A DNA stretch of 64,000 nt, from contig JALWXN010000004.1 in assembly GCA_027078545.1 (NCBI GenBank), positions 799,100-863,099 of the forward strand, written 5' to 3'. The position numbers were made by a program, and so were the translations under genes. Numbering within the stretch: position 1 is the first letter of the stretch; each line of letters begins with the position of its first letter. The notes under the pieces were generated by a model that was not told the origin of the DNA, searched no databases, and worked only from the letters and a program-made list of their open reading frames with translations. Shown here one piece after another: positions 34,037 through 43,011 of the stretch. The stretch is from Nitrososphaeria archaeon (GTDB taxonomy: Archaea; Thermoproteota; Nitrososphaeria; Geothermarchaeales; JDFR-13).

Positions 34037-34405
34037 CCCACCTATTTTTTCCAATATCTCCATCCTATCCGGTATCAATGGGGTTATACAGAGGAACTCC
34101 GCCTCCCCATCACCATTGTTCTCATATCTATGGGGTATCCTGCTGGGTAGATACATGACGTCTCCCTCCCCGACGAGATACTCCTCATCACCTATCCTGA
34201 GCCGGATCTCACCCCTGAGCATGTACTGGAGGTGATAGACATTTGTATGTACATGGAGTGGGATCACACCACCAGGCTCAAGTATGAAGTGCCTCAGGTT
34301 ATAGTTGAACCCCCTCTCCCTAGTGGCACCCAGGACGGCCACCCTAGTCCTATACGCCCAGTCGACTGGATAGTATCTCCTATCACCCGACCTGTAGACC
34401 GGCAT
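34010..34405 (-). CDS. Cupin-domain protein
   Basis: 131 aa. Cupin motif 1 is GVIPLHVHTNVYHLQYMLRG (two His, Glu replaced by Gln) and motif 2 is PSRIPHRYEN with one His. It is a single jelly-roll domain that probably binds a metal and a small ligand. Overlaps the CtaA-like gene by 27 bases convergently. Likely cytosolic. Could be an enzyme (isomerase or dioxygenase) or a sensor; no evidence chooses. Confidence 0.8.
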   Translation of the reverse strand: MPVYRSGDRRYYPVDWAYRTRVAVLGATRERGFNYNLRHFILEPGGVIPLHVHTNVYHLQYMLRGEIRLRIGDEEYLVGEGDVMYLPSRIPHRYENNGDGEAEFLCITPLIPDRMEILEKIGGSGPEAPKD

Positions 34406-34436
34406 GGATAAGGATTAGGCCCTCGGGGATAGTTAA

Positions 34437-34841
34437 CTATTCAGCCCCGTGCTCCTCCCTCTTAAGCGTCTTGCTAAGAACCACGGTCCTCAGGAGGGTG
34501 ACCGCCGCGCTGATAACTAGGAGGCCCACGCCTATGGAGGCTACACCAGCGACGACCGAGTATTTACCCGGTGTCAGTAGGTCTATGCCGAGGAGTAGGA
34601 AATACATGCCAGTAGCCACGAGTAGGGCGGCCATAACCTCCGCTATGATGTTGTCAAGATCCATCCCCCGCTCCACCCACCTAATATAGAGATATACCCC
34701 TATATAGGTGAAGAATATGCCTAGTAGGGAGGAGAGTGTGAAGAAGGTTGGGGAATAGGTGACATATCCAATTGAGTGGAATAGTATTAGGAAGCCGAAC
34801 ATGAGTATCCCCATAAGAAGGTGGCTCCTAAGGCTCGGCAT
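34437..34841 (-). CDS. Small four-helix membrane protein, unknown family
   Basis: 134 aa with helices at about 8-27, 33-53, 64-86 and 93-116. The last helix is followed by a charged tail (LSKTLKREEHGAE). It is the last gene of a seven-gene minus-strand operon containing MoxR and DUF58 genes, one base after 34843-35916. No recognised domain. Confidence 0.6.
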   Translation of the reverse strand: MPSLRSHLLMGILMFGFLILFHSIGYVTYSPTFFTLSSLLGIFFTYIGVYLYIRWVERGMDLDNIIAEVMAALLVATGMYFLLLGIDLLTPGKYSVVAGVASIGVGLLVISAAVTLLRTVVLSKTLKREEHGAE

Positions 34842-34842
34842 C

Positions 34843-35916
34843 TCAGAACACCAGTCTGACGAGGAGGCGGAGTAGGCCTCTATACAGCTCGATCAGCTTC
34901 TCAAGCTCCGCCTGGTCGAACGTCTGGTTGATCACAGGGTCTAGTGGGGTCTGGTAAGGGTAGTGCGTCATGCTGGTGAGGTCGTTGAAGTACTGCTGGG
35001 CCAAGAGTGAGAAGTAGGTTATGGGGTCTCTGAATAGGTATGCTATATCTCCGAAGTATAGTATATGTATAGCGATCACCACGGCGAGGGAGAATAGGTA
35101 GGGGATGCCCTTCAGGACATTATATATCAGACGTATCCTCACGATCTTCAGGGCCCACCTCCTCTCCTTCTCATAATCCCTCATCAGGAGATCCCTCGCC
35201 TGCCCCCGAAGCCCAGCGGTATAGACGACGAGAGGCTCCACAAGGTTATAGAGGATGTATGTCACTATGGATAGGTAGGCAAGGAGAATAACCAAGTATC
35301 CAAAGTTACTCGTCACAATCTCTGTCACTAGCCCCCTAATCCTCTCGGGCACGGCCCCGGATATCTCTACAGCCGATTCGTAGAAGCGGATACCCATCTC
35401 CCTAAAGATTAGGGCTGCGCCGACAGTGAGTATCAACGCGACGGCTATGTCTATGCCTATGTAGCTGGGCCTATCAATTGTGAGGCCTACCCTCCCACCC
35501 AGCAGCCCGGGTAGTCCACTCGCCAGGTTGTGGAGAACGATCACGGCGAAGCCTAGCAGTATGATTGTGACCCCCGGCCCAACCAGTGTAGCCATTACCT
35601 CGACATCCCTATACTCGGAGACCGCCCTATACACCACGGGGTAATGGGTTATCACCCCGACCATGAAGGTCAGGAGTAGTGAGAAGACTGGTATCCAGTC
35701 CCCCCTATACCTGGCCCAGGCCAGTGAGGAGGATATACCAGTGCCTAGAGACATTACTAGGTAGATGTTCTTAACCTCCTCAACCCCCTGGGATACACCT
35801 AGATAGCGATCCAGCCATGCTGAGAAGGAGTCGTAGAGCATTATGTGGAGATATAGGATTACTATCCCAGCCGCAGCCGTCAAGACCACTGGGAATACAT
35901 TCCTAACACTCTTCAT
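34843..35916 (-). CDS. Polytopic membrane protein of the MoxR operon
   Basis: 357 aa with seven hydrophobic helices by eye, the first at residues 8-28. A charged loop (DYEKERRWALKIVRIRL) lies between helices six and seven. The last 70 residues are soluble and helical. Its ATG overlaps the DUF58 stop (ATGA). No family recognised; presumably a component of the same envelope complex. Confidence 0.6.
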   Translation of the reverse strand: MKSVRNVFPVVLTAAAGIVILYLHIMLYDSFSAWLDRYLGVSQGVEEVKNIYLVMSLGTGISSSLAWARYRGDWIPVFSLLLTFMVGVITHYPVVYRAVSEYRDVEVMATLVGPGVTIILLGFAVIVLHNLASGLPGLLGGRVGLTIDRPSYIGIDIAVALILTVGAALIFREMGIRFYESAVEISGAVPERIRGLVTEIVTSNFGYLVILLAYLSIVTYILYNLVEPLVVYTAGLRGQARDLLMRDYEKERRWALKIVRIRLIYNVLKGIPYLFSLAVVIAIHILYFGDIAYLFRDPITYFSLLAQQYFNDLTSMTHYPYQTPLDPVINQTFDQAELEKLIELYRGLLRLLVRLVF

Positions 35917-37256
35917 GTAGGGGTCAGCCTCCTAAACTCCTCGAACCGGGCCATTATATAGTCAAACATCGTGTCTGGCCCAACCTCCACCACGGGGACA
36001 CCCATCGCCCCCAACCTGTCCTCGGCCTCCCTACGCCTCTCCTCGGTCTCGACCTGTGAGGCCAGGTATAAGACCCTGTCGACGCCCTCCAGCTCCCTGA
36101 TGTCGAAGTGTACGGCTGCCGGGCTTATCACATATACCACGTGGCCCATCCTCCTTAGGAGGCTGATCATCTCTACATCGCCCTCCATCGTCAGGTCTGT
36201 TATGTAGATGTATAGCGTCTTACCCATCACCCCCATCCCCTGGATAAGCATCGAGGGTGTAGGTAAGAGATACTCATCCCTCCCTAGGAAGATGGGTACC
36301 CGGGCCAGCGTATCCGTGAACCTCTTTAGACTAGCCTCGGTTACACGTGTCAGTGGGACGGCGAGCCGGGCCACACCTGTGATTACTAGGCCCACCCTGT
36401 TATAGCTATGTATCTGGCTAGCCACTATCTCAGCAGCCACCCTGGCTACGTAGTCATACCTCCTCTCACCAAGCCTACCAGCCAGCATCTGCCTAGTGGC
36501 TGAGATCACGATGACTATGTCCGACTCACTCTCCCTGTAATACTCCCTTAGCATGAGCTCCGCCCTCCGGGCAGTGGCCTTCCAGTCTATGAAGCGTGTA
36601 TCGTCACCAGGGACATACTCCCTAATCTCCTTGAACTCCATGCTGTAGCCATGCTCTATACTCGTCTTCACCCCAATCATGTACCTACTGCTAGCCTCGT
36701 AGGAATCTCCAGTGGCGACAGCGGGTACGGGTACACATCTTATGGCTGACACCTCGACCGCGGCGTCCCTCCTCTCAATGGTGTATATGCTCAGAACATC
36801 CCTGGTTCTGAGATATACGGGGCCGAAGACATGTGTACCGACACCCCTAACCCTGATCCTATATGTCAGGACAGCCTCGCTCCTAGGGGGTAGGTAGAAT
36901 ACAGCCTTGTTACTCCCCCCTACAAGCCTCGTCGATGATGGGTAGTGATCCACGACGCTGATAGGGTAGTGCCCAACCCAGCCCCTATTCCTGATCCTGA
37001 GCCTCACAACCGCCTCCTCCCCATCCCTGACCACTCTGGGACACTCCCTAACTATCTCGAGCCTCTCCAGGGAGGCGGCTCTAAGCCTTGAGTATAGCCA
37101 TCCACCTACGAGCAATAAGTATATCACTATCGGCATTAGGATCAGGGATGGAACCGCCTCGAGCCAGAGCATCGGGATGGCTATGGAGAAGAGCGTAGCC
37201 GCTACAACTATCAAGACCTTGCCCAGGCTATTGATGCCTAGGGATACCCTACTCAT
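35913..37256 (-). CDS. DUF58 domain membrane protein
   Basis: 447 aa. Two membrane helices (about 10-50) are followed by a beta-rich segment resembling archaeal surface-protein modules. The DUF58 signature GDDTRFIDWKATARRAELMLREYY then leads into a von Willebrand A-like fold (IVIVISATRQM). DUF58 proteins nearly always partner MoxR ATPases, which it overlaps by four bases. The role is thought to be maturation or assembly of cell-envelope or metal-cofactor proteins. Faces outward or into the cytosol; not determinable here. Confidence 0.88.
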   Translation of the reverse strand: MSRVSLGINSLGKVLIVVAATLFSIAIPMLWLEAVPSLILMPIVIYLLLVGGWLYSRLRAASLERLEIVRECPRVVRDGEEAVVRLRIRNRGWVGHYPISVVDHYPSSTRLVGGSNKAVFYLPPRSEAVLTYRIRVRGVGTHVFGPVYLRTRDVLSIYTIERRDAAVEVSAIRCVPVPAVATGDSYEASSRYMIGVKTSIEHGYSMEFKEIREYVPGDDTRFIDWKATARRAELMLREYYRESESDIVIVISATRQMLAGRLGERRYDYVARVAAEIVASQIHSYNRVGLVITGVARLAVPLTRVTEASLKRFTDTLARVPIFLGRDEYLLPTPSMLIQGMGVMGKTLYIYITDLTMEGDVEMISLLRRMGHVVYVISPAAVHFDIRELEGVDRVLYLASQVETEERRREAEDRLGAMGVPVVEVGPDTMFDYIMARFEEFRRLTPT

Positions 37257-38203
37257 ATCGGTACCCTTACGGCCCTGATAGCCTCGTCGATCACGTCCTC
37301 CGCCCTATGCCCCTTGAAGCTCGCCTCAGGAGTAAGGATTATCCTATGGGTGAAGACAGGCTTTATAAGCCTCTTGATATCCTCAGGGGCTACGTAGTCC
37401 CTCCCATTCATCATGGCATATGCCTTCGCCCCACGTATCAGGTGTAGGGCAGCCCTCGGACTTATACCCCACCTAACCCTACTATCCCCATGTATCTTCT
37501 CAATTATCTCGCCGATGTAGCGGTAGAGATCCTCACTAACAGTGACGTGGTCGATCATCCTCTGCATATCCTCGACCTCGGCCCTGGATACTATGGTCCT
37601 AGGCTCCTCCCTGGAGTATCCTCCATAGAGCTTCATAACCTCGATATACGTCTCTATAGGGGGGTAGCTCGCCACATTCTTAATCATGAACCTGTCTAGC
37701 TGGGCTGAGGGCAGTGGATAGGTCCCCTCCACCTCTATCGGGTTCTGGGTGGCTATGGTCATGAAGGGCCTAGGGAGCCTATACACCTCACCCTCAATAG
37801 TCACCTGGAGCTCCTGCATAGACTCTAGGAGGGCGCTCTGAGTCTTGGGCCCAGCCCTGTTGATCTCGTCGGCCAGCACTATATTTGCGAAGATAGGGCC
37901 CAGCCGGACCTCGAACTCACCAGTCTTCTGGTTATAGATCTTCACACCAGTTATATCGGTCGGGAGCAGGTCAGGCGTGAACTGGATCCTCTTGAAGCTG
38001 AGGTCTAGGAGCCCCGCGAAGGTCTTTGCAAGGGTCGTCTTAGCTATCCCCGGAGCCCCCTCAAGCAGTATATGCCCCTGCGAGACCAGGGCAATGAAGA
38101 GCTCCTCCTTGGTATCCTCCATCCCTATGATGAACCTGTCGAGCTCTGCACGTAGTCTACGCCAAGTATCCTGGACCAGTGTTATATCCGGCAATATATC
38201 CAC
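37253..38203 (-). CDS. MoxR-family AAA+ ATPase
   Basis: 316 aa. Walker A GAPGIAKTTLAKTF, sensor-type loop LLPTDITGVKIYNQKTGEFE, Walker B IVLADEINRAGPKTQSALLESMQ, and sensor 1 TQNPIEVEGTYPLP are all canonical. It is an ATP-driven remodeller acting on DUF58 or other vWA partners. Its GTG is the first in-frame start; a TTG three codons on (38194) is an alternative. Encoded 52 bases after the DUF4350 gene. Confidence 0.92.
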   Translation of the reverse strand: MDILPDITLVQDTWRRLRAELDRFIIGMEDTKEELFIALVSQGHILLEGAPGIAKTTLAKTFAGLLDLSFKRIQFTPDLLPTDITGVKIYNQKTGEFEVRLGPIFANIVLADEINRAGPKTQSALLESMQELQVTIEGEVYRLPRPFMTIATQNPIEVEGTYPLPSAQLDRFMIKNVASYPPIETYIEVMKLYGGYSREEPRTIVSRAEVEDMQRMIDHVTVSEDLYRYIGEIIEKIHGDSRVRWGISPRAALHLIRGAKAYAMMNGRDYVAPEDIKRLIKPVFTHRIILTPEASFKGHRAEDVIDEAIRAVRVPI

Positions 38204-38255
38204 CCCGAGAGGTTAGACTAGGAATATATATCCGTGAAAATCCATAAATCGGTTC

Positions 38256-39686
38256 CTAGGCCGGTAGGAGCCTAGCAAGCTCCTCAAGTATTCGTCTAAG
38301 CTCCCTCCTCGCAAACCTCGTCGGATAGGGTGGGAAACGCCTCTCCATCCTCCTCCTAAGCCTAGCCACCCTCTCAAGGATCCTATCCACCCCGGGGGTG
38401 TCGCGGCCGAGGCCCTCCACAAGCATCTTCTCCAGGCTAACCACGTATCTATAGATATCACCCCTACCAGCGGATTCCAGGACTGTTATATAGTCCTTCT
38501 CTATCGCCACCTCGATCTCAGCCACATCACCAGGGGATATACCCGCCTCGTCCGGAACCCTGAGCCTCCGCCTAAGCTGATACGCTAGTGATACACTAGC
38601 TATTAGGATCACCAAGATAGACCACTCCGACAATCCCCTGAAGAAGCGTGAGTAGCCCGTCTCAAACTCCCTGAAATACCTAGTCAGGGTCTCCACAACT
38701 AGGGTGCCTATATGGGGGAGCTCCACCCGAACATTCAGGGTCGCCATCTTAGATACATCGAAGACAATCTTTCCACCCTCCCTACCGGCCAGGAGGAACT
38801 CGAGGAGCCTAACCACAGGCCTCTGATACCTTTCAGACGAGAAGTAGTGGTTGATGAAGGGGGCGGTATCAGAGAGGGTTGCGAAGCGGCCGCCACCAAA
38901 ATATCCATAGGCGACCGTTCCAAACGTGGGTATATAGACCTTACCATCAGATACGGTGCTCTCACCGACGCTAAGAGCATTTAGAACCGCGGCGGACCTA
39001 TCATCAAGAGCTAGTGGGAACCCCGTAACATTTATCCATAGCTCAGTTGTCGAGTTGGGTGGCTCGATATATGGGGAGTTATACCTCCTTATCGACATCT
39101 TCACCCCTATACTCTCAACTATAGTGACCCCGTCCCCAAGATCAACCATGAGGGGGCGTGATAGATAGTCCTGACCCACAACAGCCTCTGTAGGTATGAT
39201 TAGCACGATATTATTGCTAACGTCGAGCGGCAGTCTCCCCCCACATATGTTGCAGTAGGCCTCTCTAAAATCGACCTCGGCCAACTCCTTGGCGAGTGTA
39301 AAGGTGCTTATGTCTATGGGGGGCATCGTGATATAGATCGGCTCAACCAACAATCCCTTGTCAAACTCGTTTGCATAGAGGAGTGAGCCGCCACTCCTTA
39401 CATACTCCAGTATCCTCCTCATCTCCTCAGGCGTATAGTCATCATCGGGGCCCAGAGCAATGTATAGGACGGTATCCCCGTCGAGATCCTCCGGCCCACC
39501 TATAACTACTTGGTAGCCCCTCTCCCTGAGATACTCCGCCAGCATACTCGTGCCATACTTATCGGTGTTCCCAGGGTGGAGAGTCCCCTGTATCAGGGGT
39601 GCGGAGATTATCTTACGGGGTGCATATACCATCCCAAGAAATAGTAGGAGTATTAGGAAGATAATCACTGTGGAGCGTCTAATCAC
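38256..39686 (-). CDS. DUF4350 domain protein
   Basis: 476 aa with an N-terminal signal-anchor helix (IIFLILLLFLGMVYA) and a GATase-like domain (GNTDKYGTSMLAEYLRERGYQV; EEMRRILEYVRSGGSLLYANEF) typical of DUF4350. A second membrane helix at about 375-395 (WSILVILIASVSLAYQL) precedes a helical cytosolic tail. GTG start overlaps the stop of the DUF4129 gene (GTGA). DUF4350, DUF4129, MoxR and DUF58 recur together in archaea and actinobacteria. Confidence 0.82.
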   Translation of the reverse strand: MIRRSTVIIFLILLLFLGMVYAPRKIISAPLIQGTLHPGNTDKYGTSMLAEYLRERGYQVVIGGPEDLDGDTVLYIALGPDDDYTPEEMRRILEYVRSGGSLLYANEFDKGLLVEPIYITMPPIDISTFTLAKELAEVDFREAYCNICGGRLPLDVSNNIVLIIPTEAVVGQDYLSRPLMVDLGDGVTIVESIGVKMSIRRYNSPYIEPPNSTTELWINVTGFPLALDDRSAAVLNALSVGESTVSDGKVYIPTFGTVAYGYFGGGRFATLSDTAPFINHYFSSERYQRPVVRLLEFLLAGREGGKIVFDVSKMATLNVRVELPHIGTLVVETLTRYFREFETGYSRFFRGLSEWSILVILIASVSLAYQLRRRLRVPDEAGISPGDVAEIEVAIEKDYITVLESAGRGDIYRYVVSLEKMLVEGLGRDTPGVDRILERVARLRRRMERRFPPYPTRFARRELRRILEELARLLPA

Positions 39687-40624
39687 AGCTCCTCAAGCCT
39701 CCTCCATATACGGCTCAGCCTATCCTCGCCCAGCCTCTTCCCACCATATCTATAGTCCTCGAAGCTCCTACTAACCTCGCTACCTACATCCCTGAGCCTC
39801 GGGTCACGGATCCCTACCACATGTTCAACTGGACCCATGTAGTCTGGCTTTGGATAGCCCCTCTTGCCAGCCCTGTCGAGGAAGTAGTAGTAGAAGTCTA
39901 GGGAGCCATAGATCCTCCGTCTAGGTAACGGTACACGCCTAACCCCTCTACGGAGCTTGGAGACGATCCTATCCAGCTCGTCCCCATACCTATAGAGTAG
40001 GAATGCCAGGAGGGTCGCCCCACCAACTATGAATACATAGGGGAGGAGGCCTAGGAAGCCCATCGATACACCCGGCGTGACGCCTGGCAAGACGCTTGGG
40101 AGCTGAGTAGAACCCTCAGGCTGCCTCGGGACTGGTGGCGAGACACTCTCAGGCGGGTTCACAATATCCGAGATACTAACCTCCTCAGAGGGGAGATCCG
40201 TCAATAGGTCAAGCCTATCCACAACCTCCGTGGCCGTGGCCACGACCTCCTCTGGATCAACATTGTCCGACTCGTAGGAGGCGTCTATCACCTCGGATAG
40301 GATCCTACTTATCCTGGCTATGTCACTATTGATACCCTCTGCATCCATCTCAAGCACATTGGTCACGAGGCTATCCCTAGCGATTCTGAGCTGTGCGGCG
40401 AGGCCGGGGTCGATCTTCTCAGCGATCTCTATGGCGTTGTCCAGCTCCGCCAGTGTCTCGAGGAGGTACTGGTCTATGAGGTGGGGAGGAATCGTTGTGA
40501 GCGTTGCATTAGCGGATGTCTCGTTCCAGGCCTCGGGAGCCACGTTCCTGACATTCCCAAATACAGGTGTTATTGATGCTAGGATTACCGGGACTAGACA
40601 AATTACTAGTGCCTCCCTCCCCAC
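39683..40624 (-). CDS. DUF4129-like secreted/membrane protein
   Basis: About 313 aa. It opens with a signal-like segment (REALVICLVPVILASITPVFG), then an extracellular helical domain rich in Asp/Glu (EIAEKIDPGLAAQLRI). A central membrane helix (GLLPYVFIVGGATLLAFLLY) leads to a cytosolic DUF4129-type end (LDFYYYFLDRAGKRGYPKP). The frame is open to 40684, but GTG 40624 (or 40627) is preferred because GGAGGT lies just upstream and the signal then begins the protein. Confidence 0.7.
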   Translation of the reverse strand: MGREALVICLVPVILASITPVFGNVRNVAPEAWNETSANATLTTIPPHLIDQYLLETLAELDNAIEIAEKIDPGLAAQLRIARDSLVTNVLEMDAEGINSDIARISRILSEVIDASYESDNVDPEEVVATATEVVDRLDLLTDLPSEEVSISDIVNPPESVSPPVPRQPEGSTQLPSVLPGVTPGVSMGFLGLLPYVFIVGGATLLAFLLYRYGDELDRIVSKLRRGVRRVPLPRRRIYGSLDFYYYFLDRAGKRGYPKPDYMGPVEHVVGIRDPRLRDVGSEVSRSFEDYRYGGKRLGEDRLSRIWRRLEEL

Positions 40625-40658
40625 CACTACCTCCCACTTATCATAGGTGTCCCCTGGG

Positions 40659-41927
40659 CTACATATTTCTCCGGAGCTCCTCAAGTATCTCTACCGCCCG
40701 GCTATACCTAACATTCCCCTCCCTAACCATCTTCTCAGCCACGAGGTCGATCAACTCGCCCTCGGCCCCAGCCATGACCGCCAGGTTACGTGCATGCAAC
40801 TTCATATGACCCCTCTGTATCCCCTCGGTGGCCAACGCCCTTATAGCGGCAAGGTTCTGCGCCAAGCCGACGGCACCCATGATCTCGGCGAGCTCCTTGG
40901 CAGTAGAGACACCCATTATCTTCAGGGCGATCCTAGCTATTGGATGAACCTTCACGGCACCCCCCACTATGCCCACCGGCATCGGCATCTCGAGGGTACC
41001 CACGAGGTCTCCATTAGCATCCTTCTCCCACCTACTTAGGGAGGTGTAGACCCCGCTCCTCGCAGCGTAGGAATGGGCACCGGCCTCGATAGCTCTATGA
41101 TCTTGCCCCGTGGCGAGGGCCACCGCTATTACACCGTTCAGGATCCCCTTGTTATGGGTGGCTGCCCTATATGGATCCGCCTCGGCGAAGGCTGACGCGG
41201 CCACTATCCTATCAACCACATCCTCCCCACCTAGGACATCCTTCCTCACCCTCCCCCTCACCCTCACGAGCCTCCTATCAGCGAGGTTGGAGAGTATCCT
41301 GAGTAGCACCCTCCCACCAGTGATCTCCTCGATGATGGGTGCCACAGCCTCGCACATCGTGTTGACCGCGTTGGCCCCCATAGCGTCCCTAACATCGACG
41401 TAGAGGTGGACTATGAGCATGGGCCCTACCCTGGAGCCTATGATCCTGACGTCGAGGTCTTTAGCCCCTCCACCAAGCTTGGTGAGGGTCTTGCTCTGCT
41501 GGTTAGCCACCCTCAAGATCCCCTCCCTATGCCTATAGATGTCCACCCTTGCCCTCCAGGGGTCAGGCACATCTAGGACCTGTATCTGGCCGATCATCAC
41601 CGGATCGGTGGCTATCGAGATTATCCCCTCCCCATCCCTCATCATCCTAGCCGCGTTGCTCGCCGCAGCCACCACTGAGGACTCCTCTATAACCATTGGT
41701 ATGAGGACATCCCTACCATTCACCCTGAAGTTCACCGCTATACCAAGGGGGTAGGGCATAGCACCCACTACATTCTCGATCATCACGTCCAGCGTCTTAG
41801 GATCCACGTGGCCGAAGCTCCTAAGCATCCTCTTCTCCTCCTCGGTGAGACCGACCAGCTCCGCCACCTTATCTAGACGCTCCTCCATACTGAGCTTGTA
41901 GAAGCCGGGTATCCTACTGCTGTACAT
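40659..41927 (-). CDS. HMG-CoA reductase, class II type
   Basis: 422 aa. Makes mevalonate from HMG-CoA for archaeal lipid synthesis (cytosol). The opening SRIPGFYKLSMEERLD, ENVVGAMPYPLGIAVNF, EESSVVAAASNAA, HNKGILNGVIAVALATGQD, GTLEMPMPVGIVGGAVKVHP and the catalytic His of RGHMKLHARN are those of class II (Pseudomonas mevalonii-type) enzymes. The class I pattern I know from Sulfolobus is absent. ATG 41927 is chosen because TATA-like CAATAAAATAG (41944-41955) lies about 23 bases before it and GGTTGGG just upstream. It probably heads the MoxR operon, since the next gene is 35 bases away. Confidence 0.9.
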   Translation of the reverse strand: MYSSRIPGFYKLSMEERLDKVAELVGLTEEEKRMLRSFGHVDPKTLDVMIENVVGAMPYPLGIAVNFRVNGRDVLIPMVIEESSVVAAASNAARMMRDGEGIISIATDPVMIGQIQVLDVPDPWRARVDIYRHREGILRVANQQSKTLTKLGGGAKDLDVRIIGSRVGPMLIVHLYVDVRDAMGANAVNTMCEAVAPIIEEITGGRVLLRILSNLADRRLVRVRGRVRKDVLGGEDVVDRIVAASAFAEADPYRAATHNKGILNGVIAVALATGQDHRAIEAGAHSYAARSGVYTSLSRWEKDANGDLVGTLEMPMPVGIVGGAVKVHPIARIALKIMGVSTAKELAEIMGAVGLAQNLAAIRALATEGIQRGHMKLHARNLAVMAGAEGELIDLVAEKMVREGNVRYSRAVEILEELRRNM

Positions 41928-41970
41928 CCCAACCACACAGAACTATTTTATTGCGACTAGGTATGAATAG

Positions 41971-42420
41971 CTAGTCCGCAACGACTACGATCTTCTCACC
42001 AGAGTCAAGTCTTACCGAGCCGGTCCATATATAGACGCCGCCGCCAGACTCTACACGCACCTCCTCCAAGACGCCGCCGACCCTCATGTCTATCGCGACG
42101 ACCCTATACCCATCATATTCCAGGCCTAGATCATCGATGACATATGGCGAGTAGAGGTAATAGTCCTCCCCATCAATGACCAGGACCACCCTATCCACCC
42201 TCTCCACAGGTGCCACGACAACGATTACTGCTGGGGTCGCCTGGAGGGCCAGCTCCCTGGAAGGGTATCCCAAGCCGTCGGAGGGGCCCACGCCATCGCC
42301 TCCCTCCTCACCAACCCCATAAACCTGGTCACCCGGGGCACCAGAGAGGTATATCGAGATGTATATAACCGCCCCGGATAGGACTAGGCCCAGTATAATC
42401 GGTAGGATGAGCTCCCTCAT
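41971..42420 (-). CDS. Small membrane-anchored extracellular protein
   Basis: 149 aa with an N-terminal helix (ILPIILGLVLSGAVIYISIYL) and an acidic linker. A beta-rich outer domain follows (VVVAPVERVDRVVLVIDGED; IWTGSVRLDSGEKIVVV). It resembles small pilin- or flagellin-associated archaeal proteins, but no family is recognised. It lies between HMG-CoA reductase and an HTH gene, without overlap. Confidence 0.6.
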   Translation of the reverse strand: MRELILPIILGLVLSGAVIYISIYLSGAPGDQVYGVGEEGGDGVGPSDGLGYPSRELALQATPAVIVVVAPVERVDRVVLVIDGEDYYLYSPYVIDDLGLEYDGYRVVAIDMRVGGVLEEVRVESGGGVYIWTGSVRLDSGEKIVVVAD

Positions 42421-42483
42421 ACCCTATCGATAATCTATGGGGCCCGTCACGAAATAAGGAAAAGTTTTTGAACATTACAGTGC

Positions 42484-42897
42484 CTAGACGTAGAGCCTCC
42501 TATAGCTACGGAGAGCCTCGAATAGGGATATCGTGGCCCCCACGAGGGAGGCCATGAGGGATATATACCAATAGGCCTGGCCCGGTGAGGGGAATAGGAG
42601 GCTGTAGACCAGGATCACCAGGAAGAAGACGGATAGAAAGAGGAGGCGTGGCACGATATACCTACCCATAAAGACGAAGTCCCGTAGATAGTCTATCTTC
42701 ACATCCCTCCTCACATAGTAGTCCCCATACCTCTTCTCCAGGAGCCCCATATGGACGAGCTTGTCGAGATGGTAGTAAGCGTGGCTAGGGCTCTTCATAC
42801 CCATACCACGCATAACCTCACGGACACCCACCTTATCCTTCCCAGTCCTGAGGATGTAGAGATAGACCCTGAGCGTCGTGCCCTGGAGATCCTCCAT
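42484..42897 (-). CDS. Winged-helix regulator with two membrane helices
   Basis: 137 aa. Residues 1-70 are a winged helix-turn-helix (TLRVYLYILRTGKDKVGVREVMRGM, then SHAYYHLDKLVHMGLLEKRY) of the MarR/HTH_20 kind. Two helices (about 80-102 and 106-127) anchor it in the membrane, followed by a short tail RSYRRLYV. Such membrane-bound one-component regulators are known in archaea. ATG 42897 is preferred over GTG 42903; a TATA-like element at 42928-42938 (minus) is at the proper distance. Target unknown, possibly the divergent propeller gene. Confidence 0.75.
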   Translation of the reverse strand: MEDLQGTTLRVYLYILRTGKDKVGVREVMRGMGMKSPSHAYYHLDKLVHMGLLEKRYGDYYVRRDVKIDYLRDFVFMGRYIVPRLLFLSVFFLVILVYSLLFPSPGQAYWYISLMASLVGATISLFEALRSYRRLYV

Positions 42898-43011
42898 ACC
42901 CACTTAAATATGTGGCTCCCCTCAAAGTATATATTCTCCTCAGGCCGGAGCTGTGATGTTCAAACCTTTAGACCCAAATCCCCTTGCTGCATAGATTGCT
43001 AATGGGGGAAC

